From positions 30,068,126 through 30,132,125 of the forward strand of contig OY821747.1 in NCBI GenBank assembly GCA_963682055.1: a stretch of 64,000 nucleotides of DNA, written 5' to 3'. Positions 31,301-40,959 of the stretch are shown here, piece by piece; within the stretch, counting starts at the first letter, position 1, and each line of letters opens with the position of its first letter. A model generated the notes under the pieces. The model was not told the DNA's origin. It searched no databases and worked only from the letters and a program-made list of their open reading frames with translations. Position numbers and translations under genes: made by a program. The DNA is from Primula veris (taxonomy: Eukaryota > Streptophyta > Magnoliopsida > Ericales > Primulaceae).

Positions 31301-31903
31301 CGAATCTTCCACTTCATGGCGTGGGTCTTTGTCGGGTTGGATAACTGGCAATACGATGCCGTCCGCTGTCATGGCCGTCATGCATGCCGCCAGCTGAGCT
31401 TGTAGCTGGGCGTAGTTCCTTTCATCGGCTAACGGAACAACGTGTTGTACCTCCACCGTGGGTGGTGTAATCATCCTCGGAGGATTAGTCGGTAGTCGGG
31501 GCGACTGTCCGAGTACATGATCCTCGGGCATGCCAAACTGATGAGCTTCGTCCGTTTGTAAACGAGCACCGGAGTTGACCGAGGCTGTAGGCAAAGGGAC
31601 TCTTGAGCTCGGCCCTGCTTGGGACCCGGTTAAGCGTCTTCGTGCACGCCTTAATACGGGCACGTCTTGTTCGTCCTCTGAGGACGAAGGGTGTTCGTCG
31701 ACAATCCCTTCGATGAAATGTCGGGGTGGTTCGACCGGTTGTTCTTGGTTGACGTAGGAGGTTGTTGGTTGGTTTCCGGATTGGATAGCTTCATATTTGT
31801 CACGGATGGCGAGTAGATCATCGAGGTCTTGTTGGCTAATTTGCGTGTTTTGGTTATTGGTTTCTATTATCTCGGGATGGGTTTCCTCTACATTGGTAAC
31901 CAT
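28394..31903 (-). CDS. Gag and reverse transcriptase/RNase H polyprotein, protease missing
   Basis: 1169 residues from ATG 31903. The first 280 residues are a disordered, Pro/Gln-rich leader. A Retrotrans_gag-type region spans about 300-430 (FFKNSLGQEASSWYHNLP). A Cys/His motif (FCAYHEDHSHLTEHC) is at about 604-618. The reverse transcriptase spans about 790-990, with VPKKNGKERVCIDF, FGLRNAGATYQRM and the YIDD active site at 930-933. A connection/RNase H region follows to the TAA at 28394. Between the Cys/His motif and RT there are only about 100 residues and no D-T/S-G protease signature, where relatives have a protease. The product copies the element's RNA into DNA; this copy probably needs help from others. 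Confidence 0.9.
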   Translation of the reverse strand: MVTNVEETHPEIIETNNQNTQISQQDLDDLLAIRDKYEAIQSGNQPTTSYVNQEQPVEPPRHFIEGIVDEHPSSSEDEQDVPVLRRARRRLTGSQAGPSSRVPLPTASVNSGARLQTDEAHQFGMPEDHVLGQSPRLPTNPPRMITPPTVEVQHVVPLADERNYAQLQAQLAACMTAMTADGIVLPVIQPDKDPRHEVEDSAYRAALEAAGRRPDTRVPHQGGNVPITIVHPNTHMERVHTNTKDGRYPEYRIGEGYGPPPHQGGYPPPYQVTDDAFQQAWNVCQETPCAEQITRYRNPMGFVIPEFRLYDGKSCPIDHLRHYKTKMELWSDDHALMCKFFKNSLGQEASSWYHNLPRGSIRDWAELLRAYSTRYAAHRKKKVSIKTLLKMAMMPNERLNDYCIRFIDVANQIPRYANNIAIQNFINSIPNGYWARRKFIGKNFPTTDSLLAYCTHLTDKNDELRFLNRTLPRRESVREAQVGRKRVRNNQGEAFQPTRKGKEPEVHSRVERPRALEPKPLQIAYPTPTNEHKPLQLTYPMPPKPFQQGRPQEREHRNAFGPVELRYTFNLSAKDILKDICRESWYSRPQPINTPPSQRDSKLFCAYHEDHSHLTEHCRNLRWRMNQWGRPWLHAMKAIPSTYHQKVKYPNDRGEIETARGCQEDSRRCEDITATLQKQRSMVEQPTSTKKLINQISKAERVVEEQVGEKLRKVYISDMDEEHYFLLGDNLPKQESEELKAFLLNNTDKFAWSPKDMPGLDPNTACHHLSVNTEYKPIAQRSRKVSVQHRAAIIAEVQKLLEAGAIREVYYPKWLSNPVVVPKKNGKERVCIDFTNLNKACPRDHFPLPRIDQLVDATAGAERMTFLDAYSGYHQIPLAHEDQEKTSFISPLGNYCYTVMPFGLRNAGATYQRMITRVCRDHIGKTMEVYIDDMVVKSERATSHLQDIRDVFRMLGEHKLKLNASKCAFGISKGKFLGHMVSRRGIEANPDQITALRNLAAPKNKKQVQELTGMMAALSRFISRSADKGRLFFESLKKDRKFVWDPKCEASFNNLKEYLRTLPLLVRPNKGDVLACYLAVSTTAVSAVILREEGREQFPIYFVSKTLVEAETRYLPLEKLCLALVVATRKLPHYFIAHQVRVYTKFHIKESLRRTDISGRVAAWGVELS

Positions 31904-31962
31904 TGCCGCTCGTCTGGCAGAGTATTGGTATTCGAATTCTAAACTAGTTGGGAACTAAATGA

Positions 31963-31980
31963 TTCCCGGAGACGGCGCCA
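31963..31980 (-). other. Primer binding site of the Tat-type element
   Basis: TGGCGCCGTCTCCGGGAA on the minus strand, two bases inside the 5' LTR. It resembles the tRNA-Asp complement used by many Tat and Athila elements, with a few mismatches. Confidence 0.75.
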
Positions 31981-31982
31981 TT

Positions 31983-32552
31983 TGATAAAGCCATAACTTT
32001 GGTCGGTCGCGTTAGGCTTTTCAACAATGATATAATAGTAAATCAACCGTGAATAATGGACACTTCCTGATCTTTATTATTGCTCGGATTATTATCCTTG
32101 TTCGGACTATTACACTTGCTCGGATTAGTATTTCGGTTTTACAATTGTGCTCGATATGACTATTTAATCTCTCGTCTTGATCTTTCTCCCCTTTTATTCG
32201 GTGCTCGGCTTTGTCTTTTCTCGGTTTATTTCTCGAAGTGGTATGCGTTGGTTAGTTTCTCTCTTTTCTCAACTTCTCTCTATATTTTTTGGATAGATTT
32301 TCTGGTCCTTTTCTAGGAGGGGTAGTTGGCTATTTATAGGCAACTATGCCTTCTAGGATGTTGACAAATGTCTTCATCACAGGGGTTTTTCAGACATGGG
32401 TCTCCATTGGATTGGGTTTGGGCTTTTGATAGTAACATCTCAATTCCTATAAAAAGTATGAGACGACCCATTTAAGCGTTGGATACCCATTTATAAAGTG
32501 GGTTGATTATTAGCCGAATAGAATATTCGGGTCTAATTTTTATGTTCTATCA
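31983..32552 (-). repeat. 5' LTR of the Tat-type element
   Basis: 570 bp, six substitutions from the 3' LTR by eye. It drives the gag-pol transcript leftward. Confidence 0.95.
32331..32338 (-). promoter_or_regulatory. TATA box in the 5' LTR
   Basis: TATAAATA on the minus strand in CCTATAAATAGCC, in the middle of the 5' LTR, a plausible core promoter for the gag-pol RNA. Confidence 0.5.
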
Positions 32553-32557
32553 CAAAA

Positions 32558-33459
32558 AGTAGCTGAAAAGATTTTACAGTAGTAGCAGCCGCGGTATCCC
32601 ATAGCCCATCAGAGTACAAATAATAATTTGAAATATACTAGTGTGGTTCAAATTTACTGTACCGTTTTGGTCAGATTATCAATTTTTTATATGTATTCGA
32701 AATTATTTTTTCATTTTTTTTTCTAAATTAACGTTATATTTTATTTTTATAGTGTTTTTTCAAAAAAAAAATTGTAAGTTTTGAACTTTTATATTGTTTT
32801 TGGTATTTCTTAATATGATTACCTTATAAATTGTCAAAAAAACAATTAAATATAAGAAAATATATAAAATGTCAAAATTTTACATTTTTTTTTGAACAAA
32901 CATTTTAAAAATAAAATAGAACATTTCTTTAGAAAAAAAATATGAATAAACCGATAACCTGACTAAAACTCTAACCATACGAACTTGGGGAAATAATTTG
33001 AACCCATATTATTAGTACGAAACTCTGTGTAATCTGCATTAGTTACAATTTTGTATCAATTCTATTAGATTTTTTAACACTTAACCATATATAAGTTTGA
33101 AATAAATATTACCTAATTTTCAATATACAGTTACGCTTTTAGTCACACACAGTTCTAACCGAGGTTACAACTGGATGCAATTAACAGATATAAGAATTTA
33201 AAATACATTAAATATACTATTTTTTGGAATTTAAAACACATGCAATTCTTGTTGAAATTATTATTGTAATATTTAAATTCAAATACAAATTTTTTTATTG
33301 TATCTTCAAAGATAATAATTACATTCCTTTACGATTCATAATTTCCCAAACCTATCAAAAAGGGAGAACGGGATATTAATAATTAGTATGATAATCCGTG
33401 TAGTTTTGATCTACCACAAACTTGTATGAAAACTGTCCGCATATATTTTTTAAAAATTA
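32558..33459. other. AT-rich DNA right of the retrotransposon
   Basis: The first 25 bp continue the interrupted block B target sequence; the rest is AT-rich with no ORF or element ends recognised. Confidence 0.4.
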
Positions 33460-34420
33460 AACATATAGTTTAAATGTTAAATTATATGATTGACTTCAAA
33501 AAAAATTATTTCGATATTTTTTAAAATTGCACGTAATTTCATATACTATGAAATGGGGGTTTTGAGTTATAGTAGTAAAGTCTTTTAATGAGATAGAAAT
33601 GCCAATATGTGCATCAATGTCAAAGGAGTAACTCATTGCGGGTGTTCTAACTTTTTTTTAAGTAACTTATTACCTGGGTTTTAACTTAGACGTCTAATAT
33701 TTCATTTCGGTTGTTACACATTATTTGTCTAGTTTTCTTAAATAATTTAATCTTTTGTAACGTTAGGTGTCTTCCTTATTACTTATACAAGTGAATTGAT
33801 GAAGTAATTCTTGAAACATATTTATTGTTTATATATGAATTTGTTCGTTAACAAGATTAAGAGTGGAATTAAAAAGATAGTGCAAATAAACTGTAATGAT
33901 CGTATCCCAAATAAGTGTGGTTTTCCTTAATGGATTTAAAATTCAGAATGGAGTTAGTAATACAGAATATAAGTCTAATATAATGGTATGTATATGCACC
34001 TAATATTAATACAACTCTTAAGTCTCAAAGTCGGGTTGCTTTTAGAGGTTTTATACTCCATTCATTCATAAAATAATTATTACTCCTACTATAAAAATAT
34101 GTGCAATTTTGATTTGAACAAAAAATCAAATTGATGGAAATGAAAAACATCAATATTTACTCACATTTTTCAACATTTAAGTTATATATTTTTTTACATT
34201 AAGCAATCTATATACTATGAAATTTTTACAAATCAATATTGTAACGCCAAAAGAAAGTGAAAATTCTCTTTTCGCATGGTTCCTCATAATGAGTTTTGTC
34301 CCTTACTAAACTGTATCCGATTTATTCCGACTTCTGCTAGCTTTGGTGCTCGGAAGATTTCTAAATGTGCCTAAGTTTTTGTGAACTACAAATGTTTTGA
34401 TGCTATGCTGTTTATGATCC
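33460..34420. other. Paralogous block C
   Basis: Aligns with 9180-10400 of block B without the Helitron, and its last part with 37440-37680 of the tandem units. Non-coding as far as can be seen; no REM exons are present. Confidence 0.55.
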
Positions 34421-34599
34421 AGTAGAGAGTTCTATAGGTTCGAAATCTTCTACTAGATCATAAGCAAAGTAGAACCAAAGCACTTAACCCCTAAAAAAAT
34501 TTAGTCATACACCTAATTCCCTGTACGACGCCTCTGCCTCAACCTATGTGCAATACTTCCGCCACCTGTTTCACAACTGAAATTCTTGTTCTTCCTTTT

Positions 34600-35412
34600 T
34601 TACATTCCTCTCGTTTCCTCTGCCACACCTTCATTTGCGCTTTCTAGTTTCGAAAATTGATTTTGCTCGACTTGTTTCCCTTTGAGCTCATCATCACCCA
34701 TGTTATTATCCGCTTCACTATAACCAAGATCATGTTTCTTTTCTGAAAAAGGCACTTTATTTTCAAGTTTCTCATCTATCTCGTCAACCACTCCAAATTT
34801 AGAATTGTCGTTGTTTGGCGGTACCAAAGATTCCTTCAACTCCTCAGTAGTTGGTTCAATATCGTTATACTTTCTTAACATTAATCTCCACAGTATTGTG
34901 TTCCAAATCTGTAACCTGCTTAGCAGTTGGTTCCAAATCCTTAGCTTCCTCGTTAGTCGGTTTTGTTTCTGTTGAGTCAGCTTGTGGGTGACGGGTTTGA
35001 ATGAGATAATGTGCGTCCGATTTAAATTAAATCCCAACTGAGTTACCTGAAAAAGTGAATTCCGTTTGAGATGAAATCCCATCTTAAAAAAAAAAGTATT
35101 AATAAAAAAGACCCCACATATAGGAGAAAATGTAGAAATGGAGAGTGACAATATCACAATATTGATATTTAGTCATTTTCTAGACTTTTTGTAGAGAGTT
35201 CCCGTTTGAGATGGAAAAAAACATATATGAGAAAATGTAGAATTGGAGAGTGATATTGGTATTTAGTCATTTACTAACCTTTTTGTAGAGAGTGCCGGTT
35301 GGATCCCATCCTTTTACATGAGACGCAAGCTCCAGTTACATATTCCATGACAAACGTGACATACCATCTGGATCTTGGTTTGCTACGAGAACATTTTCCC
35401 CATATTTAAGAA
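34600..35412 (-). pseudogene. Decayed two-exon gene of unknown family (block C)
   Basis: One exon-like segment (about 35412-35290) reads ANQDPDGMSRLSWNM, an in-frame stop, then VKGWDPTGTLYKK followed by a GTTAGT donor. A second (about 35048-34600, after TTTTTCAG) encodes an acidic tail: one frame reads ADSTETKPTNEEAKDLEP, and after a frameshift the frame continues DIEPTTEELKESLVPP to a stop at 34600. The in-frame stop and the frameshift mark it as broken. Shorter, further decayed copies sit at the left of each tandem unit. I do not recognise the protein family. Confidence 0.45.
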
Positions 35413-35514
35413 AATAGAATCAGTATTACGCAAGGATCATTGTCAAATAACGGTTTATATATCCTAATTGCACTTAAGAGAAGTTAATATATTTCTCCAA
35501 GTATCTGTAATATA

Positions 35515-35727
35515 ATGGGGTACCGTCAGGCGGAACAAGAGTATGAAGGATGGGGAGTCGGGTTCTGGATGCTTTTTGTAGTGTTTGCGCTTCTTTTGGT
35601 GTTTTTTCCATTGGGAATGGGACCTGTGGGCCCACCCTCGTTCTCGCGCTTGTTCCTCTTTGCTGCTATTATGGCGGCTGTTGTTATTTACCTTTTTATA
35701 GTATTTATAAGCGGGAGTACCCCTTAA
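35515..35727 (+). CDS. Candidate small membrane protein, two hydrophobic segments
   Basis: 70 residues from ATG 35515: a polar start (MGYRQAEQEYEGWGVGF), a first hydrophobic segment at about 17-36 (WMLFVVFALLLVFFPLGM), a GPVGPPSFSR turn, and a second one at about 47-64. The layout is that of small plant transmembrane proteins, but I cannot name a family. A TATATAT lies about 58 bp upstream. The boundary of the tandem unit (35557) falls inside this ORF, after codon 14, so units 2 and 3 lack its natural N-terminus. A Lys/Arg-rich frame on the opposite strand (35464-35742) is an alternative reading that I consider less likely. Confidence 0.4.
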   Translation: MGYRQAEQEYEGWGVGFWMLFVVFALLLVFFPLGMGPVGPPSFSRLFLFAAIMAAVVIYLFIVFISGSTP

Positions 35728-35802
35728 TTTCCCACAACACATGTTTTAAGTTTATTGTTGTTTTGTTTCATATTCTTGACCTCCTCATTATCGTTGAAAC
35801 CT

Positions 35803-36250
35803 AATCTTTGGCTTCCTCAATGGTCGGTCTTGTATCTGCTAAGTCTGTTTGTGGGCGACGGTTTGAATGAGATAATGTGCGAATGACTTAAATCCCAACC
35901 GAGTTACCTGGAAAAGTGAATTCCGTTTGAGATGAAATCCCATCTTAAAAAAAGTACAAATAAAAAAATACCCCACATATAAGAGAAATTGTAGAAATGG
36001 AGAGTGACAATATTGGTATTTAGTCATTTACTAGCCTTTGTAGAGAGTTCTGTTTGAGATGGAAAAAAAGCATATGAGAAAATGTAGAAATGGAGAGTGA
36101 TATTGGTGTTTAGCCATTTACTAACCTTTTTGTAGGGAGTGCCAGTTGGATCGCATCCTTTTACCTGCGACGCAAACTCCCCAATTACATATTCCACGAC
36201 AAACGTGACATATCATCTGGATCTTGGTTTGCTTCGAGAATAATTTCCCC
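35803..36250 (-). pseudogene. Remnant of the block C gene (unit 1)
   Basis: Contains ANQDPDDMSRLSWNM (about 36225-36180) and, after an intron-like gap with TTTTCCAG, VTRLGFKSFAHYLIQT and then a short EEAKD ending in a stop. It matches 34940-35412 but is shortened and frameshifted. Confidence 0.45.
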
Positions 36251-36289
36251 ATATCTGGAAAGAAGTTATCCAATGGGAAAGTACATTTT

Positions 36290-37420
36290 AAGAATCAATA
36301 TTACACAAGTATTTTTTAGCAAATATCATGTCTTCTTATACGTTTTCATTCAAGTCAAAATGACGAAATTGGTAAGTTAGATCATTATCTGATATGCATA
36401 AGTCCTAAAAGATATTCGTCATTCATATATATAGATCCTAATTTGCAATTAACTCGTAAATGTTGAGAACACTGGCCACTTTTATTAATCTAATATCAAT
36501 TTTAGAACAAAATATCACAAAAGAGGGGTAGGCAGACGGAAATAACTAAAAAGATTTCCTCCGTTTAAGCCATTATTTAAAAAGATTAATGATACATGTC
36601 CAAACAACTAAACAAATAAACAACAGTTTGCTCTAAATATATCAATTAATCATGCAGAATATATAAATGATGTGTGGAACTCAGAACATGATAATTGATT
36701 TGCCTGGCCTCTATATAGCTCATTATGTTACCTTATAAGTCTCTATTTATACATTTTTTTAGTATTTTTACTGATATAATATGATAATTTTGACTTAAAA
36801 TAACAAAAATCATATCACTTCAACGGTTTTTTAATTCTAGAAGTTACTCATGAAAAAATGTTTAGACCATCGAATGGCGTTTGTATTATTGTTTAAAAAT
36901 ACTTGTTTTGATGCATATTTAATCTTTTAAATACCGATTATATAAGATAAAGAAGAATCACACTCAAAATTGATGTGTATTAAGGTTTAAATGTAATTAA
37001 GTAATAATTTGAAGACATAATTTCACAGAGTAATTGAAAAGTAATTATATGAAGAAAACTCAAATCATGTACCGGAGTTCCTTTTATCTGGTAAGTCACT
37101 TATTCGATGCATATATAGTTGATTTTTCATGCTCATAAACCGGCGTTTTCTGTCATTGTTGTCTGCATCTTTAGATTTTGTATCGTTGCCATTGGTAATG
37201 TTGCTTTCCATTTTGCAAGAACCGAAGATTTATCTACGGCTGCAGCCTGCACGGCAATTAGGGTTATGTGCATGTACCAAGTTATATAATGCAACTTAAT
37301 GGGCTTTTTGCCTTGGGCCGGAACAACTATATCGGGAGATATGTGTTATTGATATGTTTTGTCGGCATAACAGAATCGTGAGTTACTACAGTAAATCTAT
37401 AAAATCGTATCTGTGATGAA
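36290..37420. repeat. Internal duplication within the unit, copy 1
   Basis: Aligns with 40960-42050 in the same unit at clearly lower identity than between units, so it duplicated earlier. Equivalent pairs occur in units 2 and 3. Confidence 0.75.
37065..37211 (-). pseudogene. Possible F-box gene N-terminal fragment (unit 1, first copy)
   Basis: 48 codons from ATG 37211, polar and Asn/Asp-rich, leading into HRISDLPDK, the usual opening of a plant F-box domain (DRISDLPDE). The match then stops, so at most the first residues of an F-box protein remain. The same opening is found at 41853 in the second internal copy. Confidence 0.3.
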
Positions 37421-37880
37421 ATGAAAAACATCAAAATTTAGTCACATTATTCACCATTTAAGCTATAAAGTTCTATTTTAATATTTTACATTTAAAAAAC
37501 CTATATATGAGATTTTTGCAAGTCAATATTGTAGCGCCAAAAGTAAGTGAAAATCCTCTTTTCGTGTGGTTCCTCATAATAGGTCTTCGTGGCTCTTCGT
37601 CCCTCACTAAACTGTATCCGTATTATTCTAGATTTTTAAATGCGCTCAACTTTTTGTGAACTACAAATTCGAGAAAATAGTAGTATTTAAAGAGGCCTAA
37701 TGGGAATACAAGACTAGTCAAAATTGTGTAATGGTTTTCCTTGCTAATTCGGTTGCGAATTGTTGGTTGAAGAACGATACTGAATATCCAAATCTCAACT
37801 CTTTATCCAAATATTTTGACTGAAAATTCAATGCTTGTTAACTGTTCTTTAAATTTTCCCATCTTAAAGAAATCTTGTCC

Positions 37881-38006
37881 ATGAATGTCCAAGTCATAAA
37901 ACTGGTGTTAGAGTATGGGTCTCAGTTGGCCCAAGCAATCTCAGAGGCGGTTCTACCAAATGATACCGATACTGCAGATGATCTGTTCAAGATAATTATG
38001 ATGTGA
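37881..38006 (+). other. Short conserved open frame (unit 1)
   Basis: 41 codons including LVLEYGSQLAQAISEAVLP. It is conserved in all three units and, interrupted, in block B (about 10650-10755). Its composition looks like real protein sequence; the family is not recognised. Probably an exon remnant. Confidence 0.35.
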
Positions 38007-38345
38007 TTTACATAGGAGTTTAAGAAGATGAAAATCTCGAAGTATCTTCAACGGATAATCCTTTTCTTGAATGATTGTTCCTTGCTATGTCTGCTTCTTT
38101 GGCTCCAGGAAAGCGTACATATCTCAAATCAGACTCTCATCAAGTACCAGAAAAGTCCTTCACATATAGGGGCATTTTAGGTACACTTGTGGGAATTTTG
38201 TAACCGTTTGTAGTTTTTGTTGGAAAAAGTTTGCATGTTTTTTTTTTAAATCTAAAACCAATTTTTTTCTGTATTTTTATGAGATCTTGAATGTAACCTA
38301 GTTTTTTAGATTAATTCTTGTGCTTGAAATTGCAAACATGGTTTT

Positions 38346-38860
38346 GTGACTACTAAAACTAGTGCTTGCATGGTCACAAGCAAAATTTATAGCTCTCCCT
38401 TGACCTTCTTACATATTGTCCGTCAGATAGCTAATTTTATTATAGGGTTTATTTTTTTGTGGTTATTCTCGCCAGTCTTTCAGGCCATGAATATTTGTTT
38501 TTCAAGAATTCAGCCAGAAAACTCTTTTAGTTTATTTCAGATTCTTTTTATGCGTTTTTAGATGGAAGAGGAAAAGTTTTATGTGTTCTGCTGGTGTCAC
38601 AATTTATATTGGAATGCAATAAATAGTGTTGGTTTTCTTGATTCCAGAATAGGACTACTGTCCCGTTGAGAGTAGCGTTTTCTCTGCAAAATTTGAACAT
38701 AGTTTGGAATAAGAGAGGACTTAAATCTGACGAGAAGTGTTTTGCTGGGGGACTGCATGTATTTTTAGATAACTTTGGATGCGGATTACGGCGATCAGCA
38801 AACAAAAATTTCAAATCATACTACTTATATTATTCCTCATGGTTTAAAGTTTAAACTTTG
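38346..38860. other. Unassigned region with overlapping short frames (unit 1)
   Basis: Frames at 38346-38561 and 38666-38854 (plus) and 38548-38814 (minus) are open in every unit, but they overlap and show no recognisable motif. Near-identity between units explains their conservation, so I do not call genes. Confidence 0.3.
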
Positions 38861-39308
38861 CTGAAGTTTTGCATACTGCATCAGCTCTCTCGGTCTCCAT
38901 ATAGTACGAGTTGTTGGTAATAAATCTTTTTTGTATTTGGTTGTGGTTCTTCTCACCATCCGAATTTGTTAAATATGCCAACTAATTACTGGAAAAACTA
39001 ACATTTTAGAATGCAGAGAAAGGTTTCTGTCAATTACAAGATGAAAGGTAGACAACGTTGTTTACGCTAACAAATCTCAACAAATAAAATAGTCGAACTT
39101 CAACACCTACACACCAACACCAAAAAGCTGCAATTACATTGAATGTGTATCTCTATTAAATATTAATGGGTAATAAAATCATGGGTAATAATGGAAAAGG
39201 CAGAATATGGTAAACACAATTTTTTTATTTTTTTTTAGGTATATTATAAAAATGAAAAACATTAAACTTATTTAGATAAAAGGAGAGAGATTGTACCGGT
39301 ACATAAAC

Positions 39309-39466
39309 TAAGGGATGGCAATTTCACGGATTTATTTTTTAAAGGGGAAAACAAATATTTTCTTAAAAACGGATCAATGGGTCGGGTCGGATCAAATGGG
39401 TAAAAGTGTGACTTTGTCCTCGGGTCGGGTCGGGTCGGGTTGAAACCCGCGAAATTGCCATCCCTA
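39309..39466. mobile_element. hAT-like MITE (unit 1)
   Basis: 158 bp with terminal inverted repeats TAAGGGATGGCAATTTC and TAGGGATGGCAATTTC, and an internal run of GGGTC repeats. Such ends are common in plant hAT-derived MITEs. No 8-bp target duplication is evident. Confidence 0.55.
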
Positions 39467-39890
39467 GTTGCATCCACTACTCGTCCACTCTAAATTTTAT
39501 TTTCTGTTGAATAGGTCAATTTTATTAGTTGCATTCTCTACTGGTCCACTAAAATTTTTATTTTCTGTTGGAGAGCTCAATTTTATTAGTCGCGTCCACT
39601 ACTAGTCCACTCAAAATTTCCTTTTCTGTCGGAGAGCTCAATTTTATTAGTTGCGCTCACTACTCGTCCACTCAAAACTTCCTTTTCTGTTGGAGAGCTC
39701 AATTTTATTAGTTGCGTACACTGCTCGTCCACTCAAAATTTCCTTTTCTATCATAAAGCTCAATTTTATTAGTTGCGTCCACTACTCGCCCACTCAAAAT
39801 TTTTCTTTTCTGTTGGAGAGCTCAATTTTATTAGTTATGTCCACTACTCGTCCATTCAAAATTTCCTTTCCTCTTTGCACGAACTACACA
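39467..39890. repeat. 61-bp tandem repeat, about seven copies (unit 1)
   Basis: Each copy contains GTCCACTACTCGTCCACTCA and GAGAGCTCAATTTTATTAG. It starts exactly at the right end of the hAT-like MITE. The 86-codon frame through it is repeat-derived. Confidence 0.9.
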
Positions 39891-40043
39891 TCATTTCCAT
39901 CCACTGATTGAACCTACATACCATAAAAATACAAGTTGTCAAATATTTCTCCAGGAGCTAGTAATTTCATATAAGAAAGCCTACAAAGTAATCCTATCTG
40001 CAATATTGACATAAAAAAGGAGGCAAAGGTCTGATATTTAATA

Positions 40044-40226
40044 TTAAGAAAATGGAAATAACATACTGACGCAGGTGGGGTAGAAGACATTTTGTTCCGC
40101 GGATGAATACGTACGCCCAATCATACCTAGTATAATTGATTTCACATCTTCTAAAGTTGCATTTGTGCAAGGATTCAATACAGCACGTAAATTATTTCCA
40201 TTTTCAAGGAAAATAAGATCGGTCAG
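40044..40226 (-). pseudogene. Exon-like open frame of unknown gene (unit 1)
   Basis: After an acceptor-like ATATAG, 60 codons are open to a TAA: the peptide includes TDLIFLENGNNLRAVLNPC and TLEDVKSIILGMIGRTYSS. The composition is convincingly protein-like. A possible upstream exon with TAEELK and a donor lies near 40390-40480. It lacks a start codon, which is why it is easily missed. Family not recognised. Confidence 0.4.
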
Positions 40227-40599
40227 CTATATGTTTAGACTCTCAGCGTGGATCTCTATTTAGACTCTCGGCGTGGATCTCAAACTCATAAGGTGTTATA
40301 ACCTACTTTTACAAAAAACAGTGCGCAGTTAATCAACATATCATTAAATTAAAGAAGTAATAAAGTTGGCTAGCTTGCACGACTTACTTTAGTTCCTCGG
40401 CAGTCTGAACAAGAACAAGTTATCCCAAGTTATCCCAGTTCCACAGATTGTTCCTTTCAAACCTGATTTTCCTTTTATCTGATTAAAGAAAGGTAGGAAG
40501 AAAAGGAAATCATTAGTATTATTTCCAAACACCTAGATTTGTAAGTTCAAAAAATACAGAGTTACTTGTTAGCTAGCTAATTCCATAAATGTTAGATTA

Positions 40600-40626
40600 C
40601 TAGCGAAAGTGCCCACGCATAGCGTG
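40600..40626 (-). mobile_element. Helitron-like 3' terminus (unit 1)
   Basis: On the minus strand: a hairpin CACGC..GCGTG, then GGCACTTTCG and a final CTAG followed by T. This fits a plant Helitron 3' end whose body would extend to the right. I did not find its 5' end. Confidence 0.4.
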
Positions 40627-40959
40627 ATGTAAAACGTGAAGTTGTGTAACGCTATAAAAACATGTAAAATAAGGAAATAATAACTCCATAGTATTAATTT
40701 GAAGAATAAATCAAATTAATAAGCATACATCAAGATCTGTAGGAAACAAAATCCAAAAAAGAAAAAGGAACAAACTGTAACTCACGAATATAATTTGATA
40801 ACATAGGTTACTTTCTCGATAGAGGGAAAGGAGGTTAAAAGGTTTGCCCTATTTCCATGTTTTTTCTAATTTGTAGAGAAGGAGGGAGAAAGATAAGTTA
40901 CCAGCCGATGCATTTTTGGAATTTACGAAATAAATGAATGCGTAGGGCGGATTAGCAGT

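Larger units (their letters stand above)
15830..32552 (-). mobile_element. Ty3/Gypsy Tat-lineage LTR retrotransposon, 16.7 kb
   Basis: Coding strand is minus, so the 5' LTR is at 31983-32552 and the 3' LTR at 15830-16399. Ends are TGATA...TATCA, with a perfect 5-bp target duplication CAAAA (15825-15829 and 32553-32557). Primer site, gag, RT, two RNase H regions and integrase follow in the Gypsy order. The tRNA-Asp-like primer site, the second RNase H, the long 3' region with antisense ORFs and the tandem array all point to the Tat (Retand/Ogre-like) lineage. Six differences in 570 bp between LTRs indicate recent insertion. Block A gives the empty site (GAAGCAAAAGGTAGCTG near 6657-6673). It lies within the upstream region of the intact REM gene. 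Confidence 0.95.

Noticed and set aside
30863..31405. 180-codon plus-strand ORF opposite gag
   Set aside because: Shadow frame of the gag region, which has clear family features on the other strand.
39268..39477. 69-codon minus-strand ORF with PTRPDPRT (three copies)
   Set aside because: Translation of GGGTC repeats inside an hAT-like MITE.
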